Of a stretch of DNA of 10,080 bases, positions 1-6,298 are shown piece by piece. Position 1 is the first letter of the stretch, and each line of letters opens with the position of its first letter. Under the pieces are notes generated by a model that saw nothing but the letters and a program-made list of their open reading frames with translations, did not search any database and was not told the DNA's origin. The stretch covers positions 1 to 10,080 of the forward strand of contig JAZLAH010000011.1 in assembly GCA_045613065.1 (NCBI GenBank). The letters run 5' to 3'. This stretch comes from Fimenecus sp045613065 (GTDB lineage: Bacteria > Bacillota > Clostridia > Oscillospirales > Acutalibacteraceae). The translations under genes were made by a program, and so were the position numbers.

Positions 1-1110
1 GATTTTCTTGATATAGCACTTTGTGCGCCAACAGGTCGAGCTGCGCAAAGAATGACAGAAACAACGGGATGTACTGCAACAACAATTCACAGACTTTTGG
101 AGGTTGAATGGGGTGAGGGAGATAAACCTGTTTTCAAACGAAATCTCCGTAATCCTCTTGACTGTCAGGCACTTATAATTGATGAAATGTCAATGGTTGA
201 TATTTTCCTTTTCTCAAGTCTTCTTGATGCACTTCCGTTTGGATGTCGACTGATAATGGTGGGTGATAGTGACCAGCTTCCGTCAGTAAGTCCGGGAAAT
301 GTTTTAAAAGATTTAATTGAAAGTGGTCTGATTCCTGTTGTTCAGTTGAAAGAAATTTTTCGTCAATCTATGGAAAGTAACATTGTTAAAAATGCTCATT
401 CAATTGTTAACGGAGAGAAAATTCGGACTGATAATAAAGACGGAGATTTTTATTTTTTACAAAGAGGTTTTCCATTAGATGCCGTTCGTACTGTCAAAGA
501 ACTTTCTACAACAAGACTACCAAATGCATATTCGTTCGACCCTTGGACACAGATTCAGGTGCTTTGTCTGTCAAAAAAGGGTGATACAGGAACATATAAC
601 CTTAATGTAGTGTTACAAGAAGCAATAAATCCACCATCTCAGGATAAAAAGGAATATAATACTGGTTATCGTCTTTTTCGTGAAGGTGATAAAGTTATGC
701 AGACTCGTAATAATTATAATATTCATTGGGAGTCTAGTGATGATGAGGGTGACGGAATATTCAACGGAGATATTGGCTTTATTGAATGTATTGATATGCG
801 TCGTGATGCTGTAATAATTGATTTTGCAGGTAAAAGAGCAACTTATTCGAAAGAACAATTGCAGGAAATTGAGTTGGCATATGCAGTAACTGTCCATAAA
901 AGCCAAGGTAGTGAGTTCGATGCTGTCATTATGCCTGTAATTTCGGTGAATAATCGTTTATGTTACAGAAATCTTTTATATACAGCAGTTACAAGAGCAA
1001 AAAAATTACTTATTCTTGTTGGTACAACAGGATGTCTTAATAGTATGATTGAAAACAATAAAACTCAGTTGAGATATTCTTCATTAAAACATTTTTTGCT
1101 TGACAATTAG
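1..1110 (+). CDS. recD2: RecD2-type (RecD/TraA family) ATP-dependent DNA helicase, C-terminal part
   Basis: The reading frame is open from base 1, so the gene starts upstream of the window. The visible part encodes 369 residues. RecD2 proteins usually have about 720-750 residues, so roughly half is missing, including the N-terminal domain and Walker A. These superfamily 1B helicases unwind DNA 5' to 3' using ATP and act in DNA repair and recombination without RecBC. Visible motifs, counted from the first codon, are motif Ia APTGRAAQRM (about 9-18), Walker B IIDEMSM with Asp61-Glu62, motif III GDSDQLPSV (88-96), the EIFRQ segment (118-122), the UvrD_C_2-type segment VHKSQGSEFD (298-307) and the motif VI region YTAVTRAKK (327-335). 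The stop codon TAG overlaps the promoter spacer of the thiT leader. The family assignment is firm. RecD2 is preferred over conjugative TraA-type relaxase helicases because of the C-terminal layout and the lack of relaxase context, although the N-terminus cannot be seen. Confidence 0.93.
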   Translation, partial: DFLDIALCAPTGRAAQRMTETTGCTATTIHRLLEVEWGEGDKPVFKRNLRNPLDCQALIIDEMSMVDIFLFSSLLDALPFGCRLIMVGDSDQLPSVSPGNVLKDLIESGLIPVVQLKEIFRQSMESNIVKNAHSIVNGEKIRTDNKDGDFYFLQRGFPLDAVRTVKELSTTRLPNAYSFDPWTQIQVLCLSKKGDTGTYNLNVVLQEAINPPSQDKKEYNTGYRLFREGDKVMQTRNNYNIHWESSDDEGDGIFNGDIGFIECIDMRRDAVIIDFAGKRATYSKEQLQEIELAYAVTVHKSQGSEFDAVIMPVISVNNRLCYRNLLYTAVTRAKKLLILVGTTGCLNSMIENNKTQLRYSSLKHFLLDN

Positions 1111-1127
1111 TTTGTCGGGTGTATAAT
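1100..1127 (+). promoter_or_regulatory. Sigma-A type promoter of the thiT leader
   Basis: A perfect TTGACA (1100-1105) and a perfect TATAAT (1122-1127) are separated by 16 bp. The -35 box lies inside the last codons of the helicase gene, whose stop is at 1108-1110. Transcription should start near 1134, placing the whole TPP aptamer in the 5' leader. Both hexamers match the consensus fully, which suggests a strong promoter held down by the riboswitch. Confidence 0.85.
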
Positions 1128-1149
1128 GTAGATAGCCAAGTAAATATAG

Positions 1150-1240
1150 TATATGGGTGCTGACGGTAAGTCGGCTGAGATTGAGGTTAATCTACCTCTG
1201 ACCATTGAACCTGATACGGATAATGCCGGCGTAGGAAATT
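1150..1240 (+). promoter_or_regulatory. TPP riboswitch (THI element)
   Basis: The segment carries the conserved THI-box blocks in order: GGGTGC (1155-1160), GGCTGAGA (1173-1180), a variable stem GAGGT/ACCTC (1183-1187 with 1194-1198), then TTGAACCTGAT (1205-1215) and GGATAATGCCGGCGTAGGAA (1218-1237). In this aptamer class CTGAGA holds the aminopyrimidine ring of thiamine pyrophosphate and the second arm holds the pyrophosphate. The element lies between a consensus promoter and an intrinsic terminator directly upstream of thiT, so TPP binding should stop transcription before the transporter gene. The P2-side sequence ACCATTGAACC is slightly shorter than the common ACCCTTTGAACC form, but the core is intact. 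Outer boundaries are approximate. Confidence 0.96.
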
Positions 1241-1244
1241 TTTC

Positions 1245-1279
1245 ATTCAGCCTTGCGGTATTCCTTGGCTGAATTTTTT
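1245..1279 (+). terminator. Riboswitch-controlled intrinsic terminator
   Basis: ATTCAGCC (1245-1252) pairs perfectly with GGCTGAAT (1267-1274) around a 14-nt loop, followed at once by a T run to 1279. It lies between the TPP aptamer and the thiT ribosome binding site, the expected place for the expression platform. Its left arm can alternatively pair with GGCTGA in the aptamer core (1173-1178), which would act as an antiterminator. Confidence 0.87.
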
Positions 1280-1297
1280 ATTTGGAGGTAAAAGAGA

Positions 1298-1951
1298 ATG
1301 AAGAAAAAGCTATATTGGCTTGTGGAAAGTGCAGTGATGATTGCGCTTGCAACAGTTTTAGAACTGGTTGCAAAAATTATTATACCTGAAATGCCATTTG
1401 GTGGTCAGGTTACAATCGTTAGTATGTTACCAGTTGTGCTTGTAGGATGGAAATACGGAATTGGAAAGGGTTTTGTAACAGGATTTGTTTATGCTCTTGT
1501 TCAGATGGCATTAGGTGTAAAGACTATTAGTAGTCTTATTCTGCCAGCATCAGAAAATTATTTGGGAAATATTGGAAATGTTGTGCTTATGTTTATTTTC
1601 GATTACATAGTTGCATATACTGTGCTCGGTTTTGGTGCTATGTTTAAAGAAAAAGTTAAGAATAATAGTTTATCCCTTGCTTCAGGCACATTTACAGTGT
1701 TGTTCTTAAGATATGTTTCTCATATTATTTCAGGATATATTCTTTATGGTGCATGGGCAGAGTGGTTCTTTACTCAGGATGGATTCTATTCATGGGGACA
1801 AACTATAATGAATACGTTTACAGGCAATGCATTGTCGCTTATTTATTCAATTATCTATAATGGATTCTATATGATTCCTGAAATTATAATCACCACAGTT
1901 GTTGCAATTATAATCGGCAAAATTCCACAAATAACAAAGTCAAAACTATAA
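1298..1951 (+). CDS. thiT: Thiamine ECF transporter substrate-binding subunit ThiT
   Basis: This 217-residue integral membrane protein is the S component that captures thiamine for an energy-coupling factor transporter. The EcfA/EcfA'/EcfT module is not in the window and is usually shared and encoded elsewhere. About six hydrophobic segments are visible. Family signatures are EMPFGGQVTIVSMLP (about 31-45), GWKYGIGKGFVTGF (50-63), YLGNIGN (89-95), YVSHIISGYILYGAWA (139-154, with His142) and YNGFYMIPE (187-195). The His and Tyr-Asn positions resemble ligand-contact regions described for lactococcal ThiT. It is somewhat longer than the common 180-200 residues, partly from a loop around 156-176. 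The start is set by GGAGG at 1283-1287, 10 nt before the ATG. The upstream TPP riboswitch independently supports the thiamine assignment. The gene is apparently monocistronic, ending at a hairpin 5 bases past the stop. Confidence 0.96.
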   Translation: MKKKLYWLVESAVMIALATVLELVAKIIIPEMPFGGQVTIVSMLPVVLVGWKYGIGKGFVTGFVYALVQMALGVKTISSLILPASENYLGNIGNVVLMFIFDYIVAYTVLGFGAMFKEKVKNNSLSLASGTFTVLFLRYVSHIISGYILYGAWAEWFFTQDGFYSWGQTIMNTFTGNALSLIYSIIYNGFYMIPEIIITTVVAIIIGKIPQITKSKL

Positions 1952-1956
1952 AAATA

Positions 1957-1992
1957 AACTCCCTTGATAGATTTCAAGGGAGTTGTTTGTTT
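1957..1992. terminator. Bidirectional intrinsic terminator between thiT and yifB
   Basis: AACTCCCTTGA (1957-1967) and TCAAGGGAGTT (1974-1984) form a perfect 11-bp stem with a 6-nt loop. GTTTGTTT follows on the plus strand, and the A-rich bases 1950-1958 give a U tract for minus-strand transcripts. The stop codons of the two convergent genes flank it within about 7 bases on each side, so one hairpin can end both. Confidence 0.9.
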
Positions 1993-3517
1993 ATTCATCA
2001 AATCTTCTGTCAAAGCTTCTATATTGAATGGCTTCTGTAATATGATGTGTTTCAATTATTGGGGAATTGTCAAGGTCGGCAATTGTTCTTGCAATTCTTA
2101 AAACTTTATCATATGCTCGTGCTGAAAGTGATAATCTTTCAAATGCGGTTTTCAGTATTAATAAAGCATTTTCTGACATTTGGCAGAATTTTCTTGTGTT
2201 TGCTGCATCCATTTTAGCGTTACATGTGATTTTTGTACCTTCAAAACGTTTATGCTGAATTTCTCGTGCTTTTTCAACTCGTTTCTTTATCTCTGATGAT
2301 GGTTCAGCTTTACTATTACCTGAAAGATTTTCAAAATCAACAGGAGGAACGTTAATATGAATATCAAGTCTGTCAATAAGTGGACCGCTTACTTTATTTA
2401 AATATCGTTGAGCAGCACCAATTGAACAAGTACATGGTCTTGTTGGATGTCCGTAATATCCACATGGGCACGGATTCATTGCACAAATCATCATTACAGA
2501 ACATGGATATTGAAATTTAGCAGCAGCTCTTGAAATGCTTATTACACCATCTTCAATTGGTTGTCGTAATACTTCAAGAGTATTTCTTGTGAATTCAGGT
2601 AATTCGTCAAGAAATAAAACACCATTATGTGCTAAAGATACTTCACCTGGTCGTGGTATTGCACCTCCACCTGAAAGTCCAGCAGGGGAGACTGTATGGT
2701 GTGGTGAACGGAAAGGTCTTGAACGGATTAATGAAATTCCACTTGGTAATGCACCTGCAATAGAGTAAATGTTTGTTGTCTCAATTGATTCATCAAAGGT
2801 CATATCAGGTAAAATTGATGGCATTCTTTTTGCAAGCATGCTTTTGCCTGACCCTGGAGGACCAACCATTAGAACATTATGTCCACCTGCAGCAGCAACT
2901 TCTAATGCTCGTTTAACTTCTTCTTGACCTCTTACATCTGAAAAATCAGGAATATTTGTAGGATTGTAATATTCTTTGTATTCATCTCTTGTTACTGCTG
3001 TAATTGTTTCCATACCTGTCAAATGTTTTAATAATCGAAAGACATTTTTAACGGGATAGACCTCAATTCCTTTAACAACGGCTCCTTCACTTGCATTTTC
3101 AAAAGGAATAAATATCTGTTTGATACCCTTTTTCTTTGCACAAAGTACCATTGGTAATATACCATTAACTTTTCTTAACTCGCCATTAAGAGCGAGTTCG
3201 CCAACAAAAGCCATTTCATTAGTAACACCTTTTAATTGCTCGTTTGCACATAAGAGGGCTATAAAAATTGGTAAGTCATAAAGAGGACCTTCTTTTTTTA
3301 TGTCTGCAGGAGCAAGGTTAACTGTTATGCGGCTTGGTGGATATTGAAGATTTGTATTTTTTATAGCTGAACGGACTCTCTCTCTACTTTCTGAAACAGC
3401 CGTATCAGGAAGTCCAACTATATCAAATCGTGGCAATCCACCGGAAATATCTGCCTCAACGATTACTTCATATGCTTCCATACCAAAGAGTCCAAGACTA
3501 ACAATTCTAGAAAACAA
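1991..3517 (-). CDS. YifB/ComM family Mg-chelatase-like AAA+ ATPase
   Basis: With the preferred TTG start at 3517 the protein has 508 residues, normal for the family. The N-terminal ChlI-like domain includes GLPRFDIVGLPDTAVSESRERV and RITVNLAPADIKKEGPLYDLPI. The central AAA+ domain has Walker A GPPGSGKS (219-226), Walker B VLFLDELPEF (Asp304-Glu305), and a cysteine cluster NPCPCG plus PCTC (Cys350, 352, 362, 364) that looks able to bind metal. A Mg_chelatase_C helical domain follows. ComM of naturally competent bacteria is a hexameric helicase promoting branch migration during transformation; the role in Firmicutes is less established. A longer frame opens at TTG 3547, but the -10 box at 3556-3561 would place the transcript start almost on that codon. 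Starting at 3517 aligns the N-terminus with typical YifB proteins, and GGGATGTG lies about 8 nt upstream. The gene faces thiT and shares its terminator. Confidence 0.95.
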   Translation of the reverse strand: MFSRIVSLGLFGMEAYEVIVEADISGGLPRFDIVGLPDTAVSESRERVRSAIKNTNLQYPPSRITVNLAPADIKKEGPLYDLPIFIALLCANEQLKGVTNEMAFVGELALNGELRKVNGILPMVLCAKKKGIKQIFIPFENASEGAVVKGIEVYPVKNVFRLLKHLTGMETITAVTRDEYKEYYNPTNIPDFSDVRGQEEVKRALEVAAAGGHNVLMVGPPGSGKSMLAKRMPSILPDMTFDESIETTNIYSIAGALPSGISLIRSRPFRSPHHTVSPAGLSGGGAIPRPGEVSLAHNGVLFLDELPEFTRNTLEVLRQPIEDGVISISRAAAKFQYPCSVMMICAMNPCPCGYYGHPTRPCTCSIGAAQRYLNKVSGPLIDRLDIHINVPPVDFENLSGNSKAEPSSEIKKRVEKAREIQHKRFEGTKITCNAKMDAANTRKFCQMSENALLILKTAFERLSLSARAYDKVLRIARTIADLDNSPIIETHHITEAIQYRSFDRRFDE

Positions 3518-3555
3518 ATTAATCACATCCCAAATTTCCACTAACAAGTATAATA

Positions 3556-3585
3556 ATTATACAATATTTCACATAATATTTTCAA
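3556..3585 (-). promoter_or_regulatory. Probable promoter of the yifB/comM-like gene
   Basis: Read on the minus strand, TTGAAA (3585-3580) and TATAAT (3561-3556) are separated by 18 bp. Transcription would begin near 3549, leaving a leader of about 30 nt before the TTG start at 3517. The surrounding DNA is very AT-rich, so chance matches are possible. Confidence 0.55.
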
Positions 3586-3603
3586 TATAAAAATAAAATC
3601 ATA

Positions 3604-3632
3604 TTTACATTTCATTAAAATTAATATAAAAT
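3604..3632 (+). promoter_or_regulatory. Probable promoter of the phosphohexomutase gene
   Basis: TTTACA (3604-3609) is followed after 17 bp by TAAAAT (3627-3632); TATAAA at 3625-3630, with 15 bp, is an overlapping alternative. The gene's GGAGG (3650-3654) and ATG (3662) follow. It lies back to back with the yifB promoter, about 18 bp apart. Support is modest because the region is AT-rich. Confidence 0.45.
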
Positions 3633-3661
3633 ATAAAAAGCAAAAACTTGGAGGTATAACA

Positions 3662-5380
3662 ATGAACGATATAAACAAGCTTTATGATTTGTGGCTCTCA
3701 TCTGCAACAGCAGATAAAGATTTGATTCCTGAGCTTGAAAGCGTTAAAGATGATGAGGAAGCAAAGCTTGACCGTTTTTATAAAAATCTTGAATTTGGTA
3801 CAGCAGGACTTCGTGGTGTTATTGGTGCAGGTACAAACAGAATGAATGTTTATACAGTCAATCAGGCAACTCAGGGGCTTGCTGATTATCTTAATGAGGA
3901 GTTTTCTGAACCATCTGTTGCAATTGCATATGATTCAAGAATTAAATCAAAAGAATTTGCCGAGAGTGCGGCAGGAGTTCTTGCTGCAAATGGAATCAAA
4001 GTTTATATTTATCCTGAACTTGTTCCTACTCCAATGCTTTCATTTGCAGTTAGAAGACTTAACTGTTCATCAGGTATTATTATAACAGCAAGTCATAATC
4101 CTTCAAAATATAATGGTTATAAGTGTTATGACCCAAATGGTTATCAGATGACTGATGAGGCAGCAGAAAAAACATATAACTATATCCAGAATATTGATAT
4201 GTTTACAGGTGTTAAAGCAATGAACTTTGATGATGCTTTGGCTGAAGATATGGTCGATTATATTGAAGATTGGCTTTATGATGAGTTTTACGAGAATGTT
4301 TTATCATGTCTTGTTAATTCGGATAAAATCAAAAAAGCAGATTTAAAAGTTGTTTATACACCACTTAATGGTGCAGGTAATAAGCCTGTTCGTAAAGTTT
4401 TCAAAAAAGCAGGAATTAAAAATGTGACAGTAGTTAAGGAACAGGAAAAACCTGATGGTAATTTTCCAACATGTCCATATCCTAACCCTGAAATCCGTCA
4501 GGCATTCGAGTGTGCTATTGAAACTGCAAAAGGTACAGATGTCGATTTGCTTCTTGCAACTGACCCTGACTGTGACCGTGTTGGTATTGCAGTAAGAGAT
4601 GGCGATGAGTTTGTTCTTATGACCGGTAACGAAGTTGGTGCGATGCTTTGTGAATACCTCCTTTCTAATCTTAAAGAGCAGAATAAGTTGCCTGAAAATC
4701 CTTTAGTTGTTAAATCAATTGTAACAACTCCATTAATTGAAGTAATTTGTAGTTCTTATGGTGCTGAAGTTGCTGATTTACTTACAGGTTTTAAGTATAT
4801 TGGAGAACTTATCACAAACCTTGAAAAAGAAGGTAAAGAAGATAATTTTGTTGTAGGTATGGAAGAGTCATATGGCTATCTTCGTGGAATTCATGCAAGG
4901 GACAAAGATGCTGTTGTTGCATCACTTATGATTGCTGAAATGGCAGCTGTATATAAACTCAAAGGAATTTCTTTAAAACAGTTTATGGATAGCATATATG
5001 AAAAATATGGTATGTATTTAAATACTGTTATGAATTTCGCTTTTGAAGGTGCTAGCGGAATGCAGAAAATGACAGATATTATGAATTCTCTCCGTGAAAA
5101 TAAACCTGAATCATTTGCTGGTAAAAAAGTTGTTAAAATAGCTGATTATAAAACAAGCAAAATAATTGACACTGTTACAAATGAGGTAGGTGTCATTAAT
5201 CTTCCGAAATCAAATGTTCTTTCATATTCACTTGAGGATAACAGCAAAGTTATTGTTCGTCCATCAGGAACTGAACCTAAGATAAAGATTTACATTACTG
5301 CATGTGGTGAAACAAGAAAAGAATCAGAAGAGAAAACATCTTTAATGTCAGAAGATGCTAAAAAGATTTTAGGAGTATAA
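3662..5380 (+). CDS. pgcA: Phospho-sugar mutase (alpha-phosphoglucomutase/phosphomannomutase, PgcA type)
   Basis: This 572-residue cytosolic enzyme of the alpha-D-phosphohexomutase superfamily has a length typical of Firmicute PgcA. The expected reaction is interconversion of glucose 1-phosphate and glucose 6-phosphate, feeding UDP-glucose, glycolipid and polysaccharide synthesis. All four signature loops are present: the phosphoserine loop TASHNPSKYNGYK (142-154, Ser144 phosphorylated), the Mg loop DPDCDR (301-306), the sugar-binding loop with GFKYIGE (376-382) and EESYG (401-405), and the phosphate-binding loop RPSGTEPK (533-540). The GTAGLRG motif near residues 46-52 is typical of the PGM2/PgcA branch. 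The start ATG has GGAGG at 3650-3654, spaced 7 nt. A 31-codon gene follows 4 bases after the stop, and its ribosome binding site lies inside the mutase's last codons. Mannose- or pentose-phosphate specificity cannot be excluded from sequence. Confidence 0.95.
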   Translation: MNDINKLYDLWLSSATADKDLIPELESVKDDEEAKLDRFYKNLEFGTAGLRGVIGAGTNRMNVYTVNQATQGLADYLNEEFSEPSVAIAYDSRIKSKEFAESAAGVLAANGIKVYIYPELVPTPMLSFAVRRLNCSSGIIITASHNPSKYNGYKCYDPNGYQMTDEAAEKTYNYIQNIDMFTGVKAMNFDDALAEDMVDYIEDWLYDEFYENVLSCLVNSDKIKKADLKVVYTPLNGAGNKPVRKVFKKAGIKNVTVVKEQEKPDGNFPTCPYPNPEIRQAFECAIETAKGTDVDLLLATDPDCDRVGIAVRDGDEFVLMTGNEVGAMLCEYLLSNLKEQNKLPENPLVVKSIVTTPLIEVICSSYGAEVADLLTGFKYIGELITNLEKEGKEDNFVVGMEESYGYLRGIHARDKDAVVASLMIAEMAAVYKLKGISLKQFMDSIYEKYGMYLNTVMNFAFEGASGMQKMTDIMNSLRENKPESFAGKKVVKIADYKTSKIIDTVTNEVGVINLPKSNVLSYSLEDNSKVIVRPSGTEPKIKIYITACGETRKESEEKTSLMSEDAKKILGV

Positions 5381-5384
5381 ATTG

Positions 5385-5480
5385 ATGAACAGAGAAAAAA
5401 TTATTAAATTTGTTGCTTTATTTTTAGCTGCAATTATGATTTTAAGTACAGGAACAGCATTGTTTCAAATTTTTATTTAA
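5385..5480 (+). CDS. 31-residue single-span membrane miniprotein (hypothetical)
   Basis: The ATG at 5385 opens a frame of 31 codons ending in TAA at 5478-5480. The predicted peptide has a basic N-terminus (MNREKIIK), then one hydrophobic stretch of about 20 residues (FVALFLAAIMILSTGTALFQ) and almost no tail. This suits a small inner-membrane protein with its N-terminus in the cytosol. AGGAG at 5370-5374 lies 10 nt before the ATG, inside the last codons of the mutase gene, so translation may be coupled. An intrinsic terminator starts 6 bases after the stop, so the reading frame fills the operon's tail neatly. Size and layout (charged head, one span, 31 residues) recall the Firmicute miniprotein Prli42, which anchors stressosomes, and other tiny Firmicute membrane proteins. 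That comparison is from memory of general layout, not from an alignment. Function is unknown. Confidence 0.66.
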   Translation: MNREKIIKFVALFLAAIMILSTGTALFQIFI

Positions 5481-5485
5481 AATTT

Positions 5486-5513
5486 CAGCCACGGTTTACC
5501 CGTGGCTGTTTTT
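5486..5513 (+). terminator. Intrinsic terminator after pgcA and the miniprotein
   Basis: CAGCCACGG (5486-5494) pairs perfectly with CCGTGGCTG (5500-5508) around a 5-nt loop, followed by five T. The GC-rich 9-bp stem stands out from the AT-rich surroundings and should end the pgcA unit efficiently. Confidence 0.92.
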
Positions 5514-5551
5514 ACATTGTATGTTTTGTGTAAACTATACATAAATTTTGG

Positions 5552-5579
5552 TTGACAATATTGTTTTTTGTGATATAAT
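5552..5579 (+). promoter_or_regulatory. Promoter of the sigma factor gene (consensus with extended -10)
   Basis: Perfect TTGACA (5552-5557) and perfect TATAAT (5574-5579) are spaced 16 bp apart. TG at 5571-5572 is correctly placed for an extended -10 (TGATATAAT). Transcription should start near 5586, giving a leader of about 40 nt. The match indicates housekeeping sigma-A control rather than autoregulation by the encoded sigma factor. Confidence 0.85.
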
Positions 5580-5626
5580 AATATACATATAATTTTATGA
5601 AGATTATTTATAGATTTTGAGGTACT

Positions 5627-6208
5627 GTGTTGAATACATATTCTCTTGATGGTAGTATTGGTGATAATGAACTTGTTTCTCGTGCTAAAGCAGGAGATAG
5701 TGTTGCTTTATCATTGTTGATTGAAAAGTATTCTGATTATATCCTTAAAAAAGCAAGTTCTTTTAAAAATCTTTGTGGAATAGATACTGAAGATTTGTAT
5801 CAGGAAGGTATGATTGGGTTTGTTTCGTCAATTTACTCTTTTGATGAAACTTATGGTACGAAATTCAGCACATACTCATCAACGGTTTATTCAAGAAAAA
5901 TGTTATCTGCAATACGAAAGACAAATAGTTATGTAAGTAATTGTGTTGATTCTTTTGTTTCGATTGATGATGACAAGCTTTCTTTACAACATCCATCACC
6001 TGAAGAGGCTGTTTTGTACAATGAAGAGATTAATGAAATTATGGATTTTGTTAAGGTGAATTTGTCTAAAACAGAACAGAAAGTATTTAAGTTAGTATTG
6101 TTGGGTGCGTCGTATTCTGAAATTTCTGAAATTATCGACTGTAATATAAAGTCTGTTGATAATGCAGTTCAGAGAATTAGAAAAAAGCTACGTGCTAACA
6201 GAAAATAA
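5627..6208 (+). CDS. Sigma-70 family RNA polymerase sigma factor, SigH-like
   Basis: The protein has about 193 residues and directs RNA polymerase to a promoter subset. Region 2 covers about 27-97, with the core-binding segment DLYQEGMIGF (56-65) and the -10 recognition part FSTYSSTVYSRKMLSAIRKT. Region 4 covers about 135-190, with a helix-turn-helix SYSEISEIIDCNIKSVDNAVQRIRKKL (162-188). Regions 1.1 and 3 are absent. Layout and wording (AKAGD..AL..LIEKY near the N-terminus; EISEI...KSVDNAVQRIRKKL at the C-terminus) resemble SigH, the early sporulation and competence sigma factor, which is usually nearer 210-220 residues. A SigH paralogue of other function is equally possible. GAGG at 5619-5622 lies 4 nt before GTG 5627 and 7 nt before TTG 5630, so the true start may be 5630. 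No anti-sigma gene adjoins; a zinc-binding protein follows with no terminator between. Confidence 0.88.
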   Translation: MLNTYSLDGSIGDNELVSRAKAGDSVALSLLIEKYSDYILKKASSFKNLCGIDTEDLYQEGMIGFVSSIYSFDETYGTKFSTYSSTVYSRKMLSAIRKTNSYVSNCVDSFVSIDDDKLSLQHPSPEEAVLYNEEINEIMDFVKVNLSKTEQKVFKLVLLGASYSEISEIIDCNIKSVDNAVQRIRKKLRANRK

Positions 6209-6298
6209 ATAAGTATAATATGCCCTTTCAAAGTTGAACATTTTAATGTTGCGGTGCAATTCCGTGTGGGGTAATAAAATATCAGTGAGGTTATCAAA

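Noticed and set aside
613..906. 97-codon minus-strand frame within the helicase gene
   Set aside because: It is antisense to conserved helicase sequence, with AT-driven Ile/Thr/Phe-rich composition and no supporting signals.
2535..2768. 77-codon plus-strand frame inside the yifB/comM region
   Set aside because: It lies wholly antisense to the conserved AAA+ core of yifB, has no ribosome binding site and no recognisable protein features.
1..3547. A competence or recombination island linking RecD2 and YifB/ComM
   Set aside because: The two genes face each other, have separate promoters and are separated by the riboswitch-controlled thiT. No dprA or com genes are visible.
6214..6219. Separate promoter for the zinc-binding protein gene at TATAAT 6214-6219
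   Set aside because: No acceptable -35 hexamer lies 16-18 bp upstream and there is no extended -10 TG, so it was not listed as a feature.
6251..6298. Cobalamin riboswitch upstream of the zinc-binding protein gene
   Set aside because: Only the GGTGCAATTCC block matches; the B12 box and the conserved CCCGCxACTG segment are missing, and the downstream gene has no link to cobalamin.
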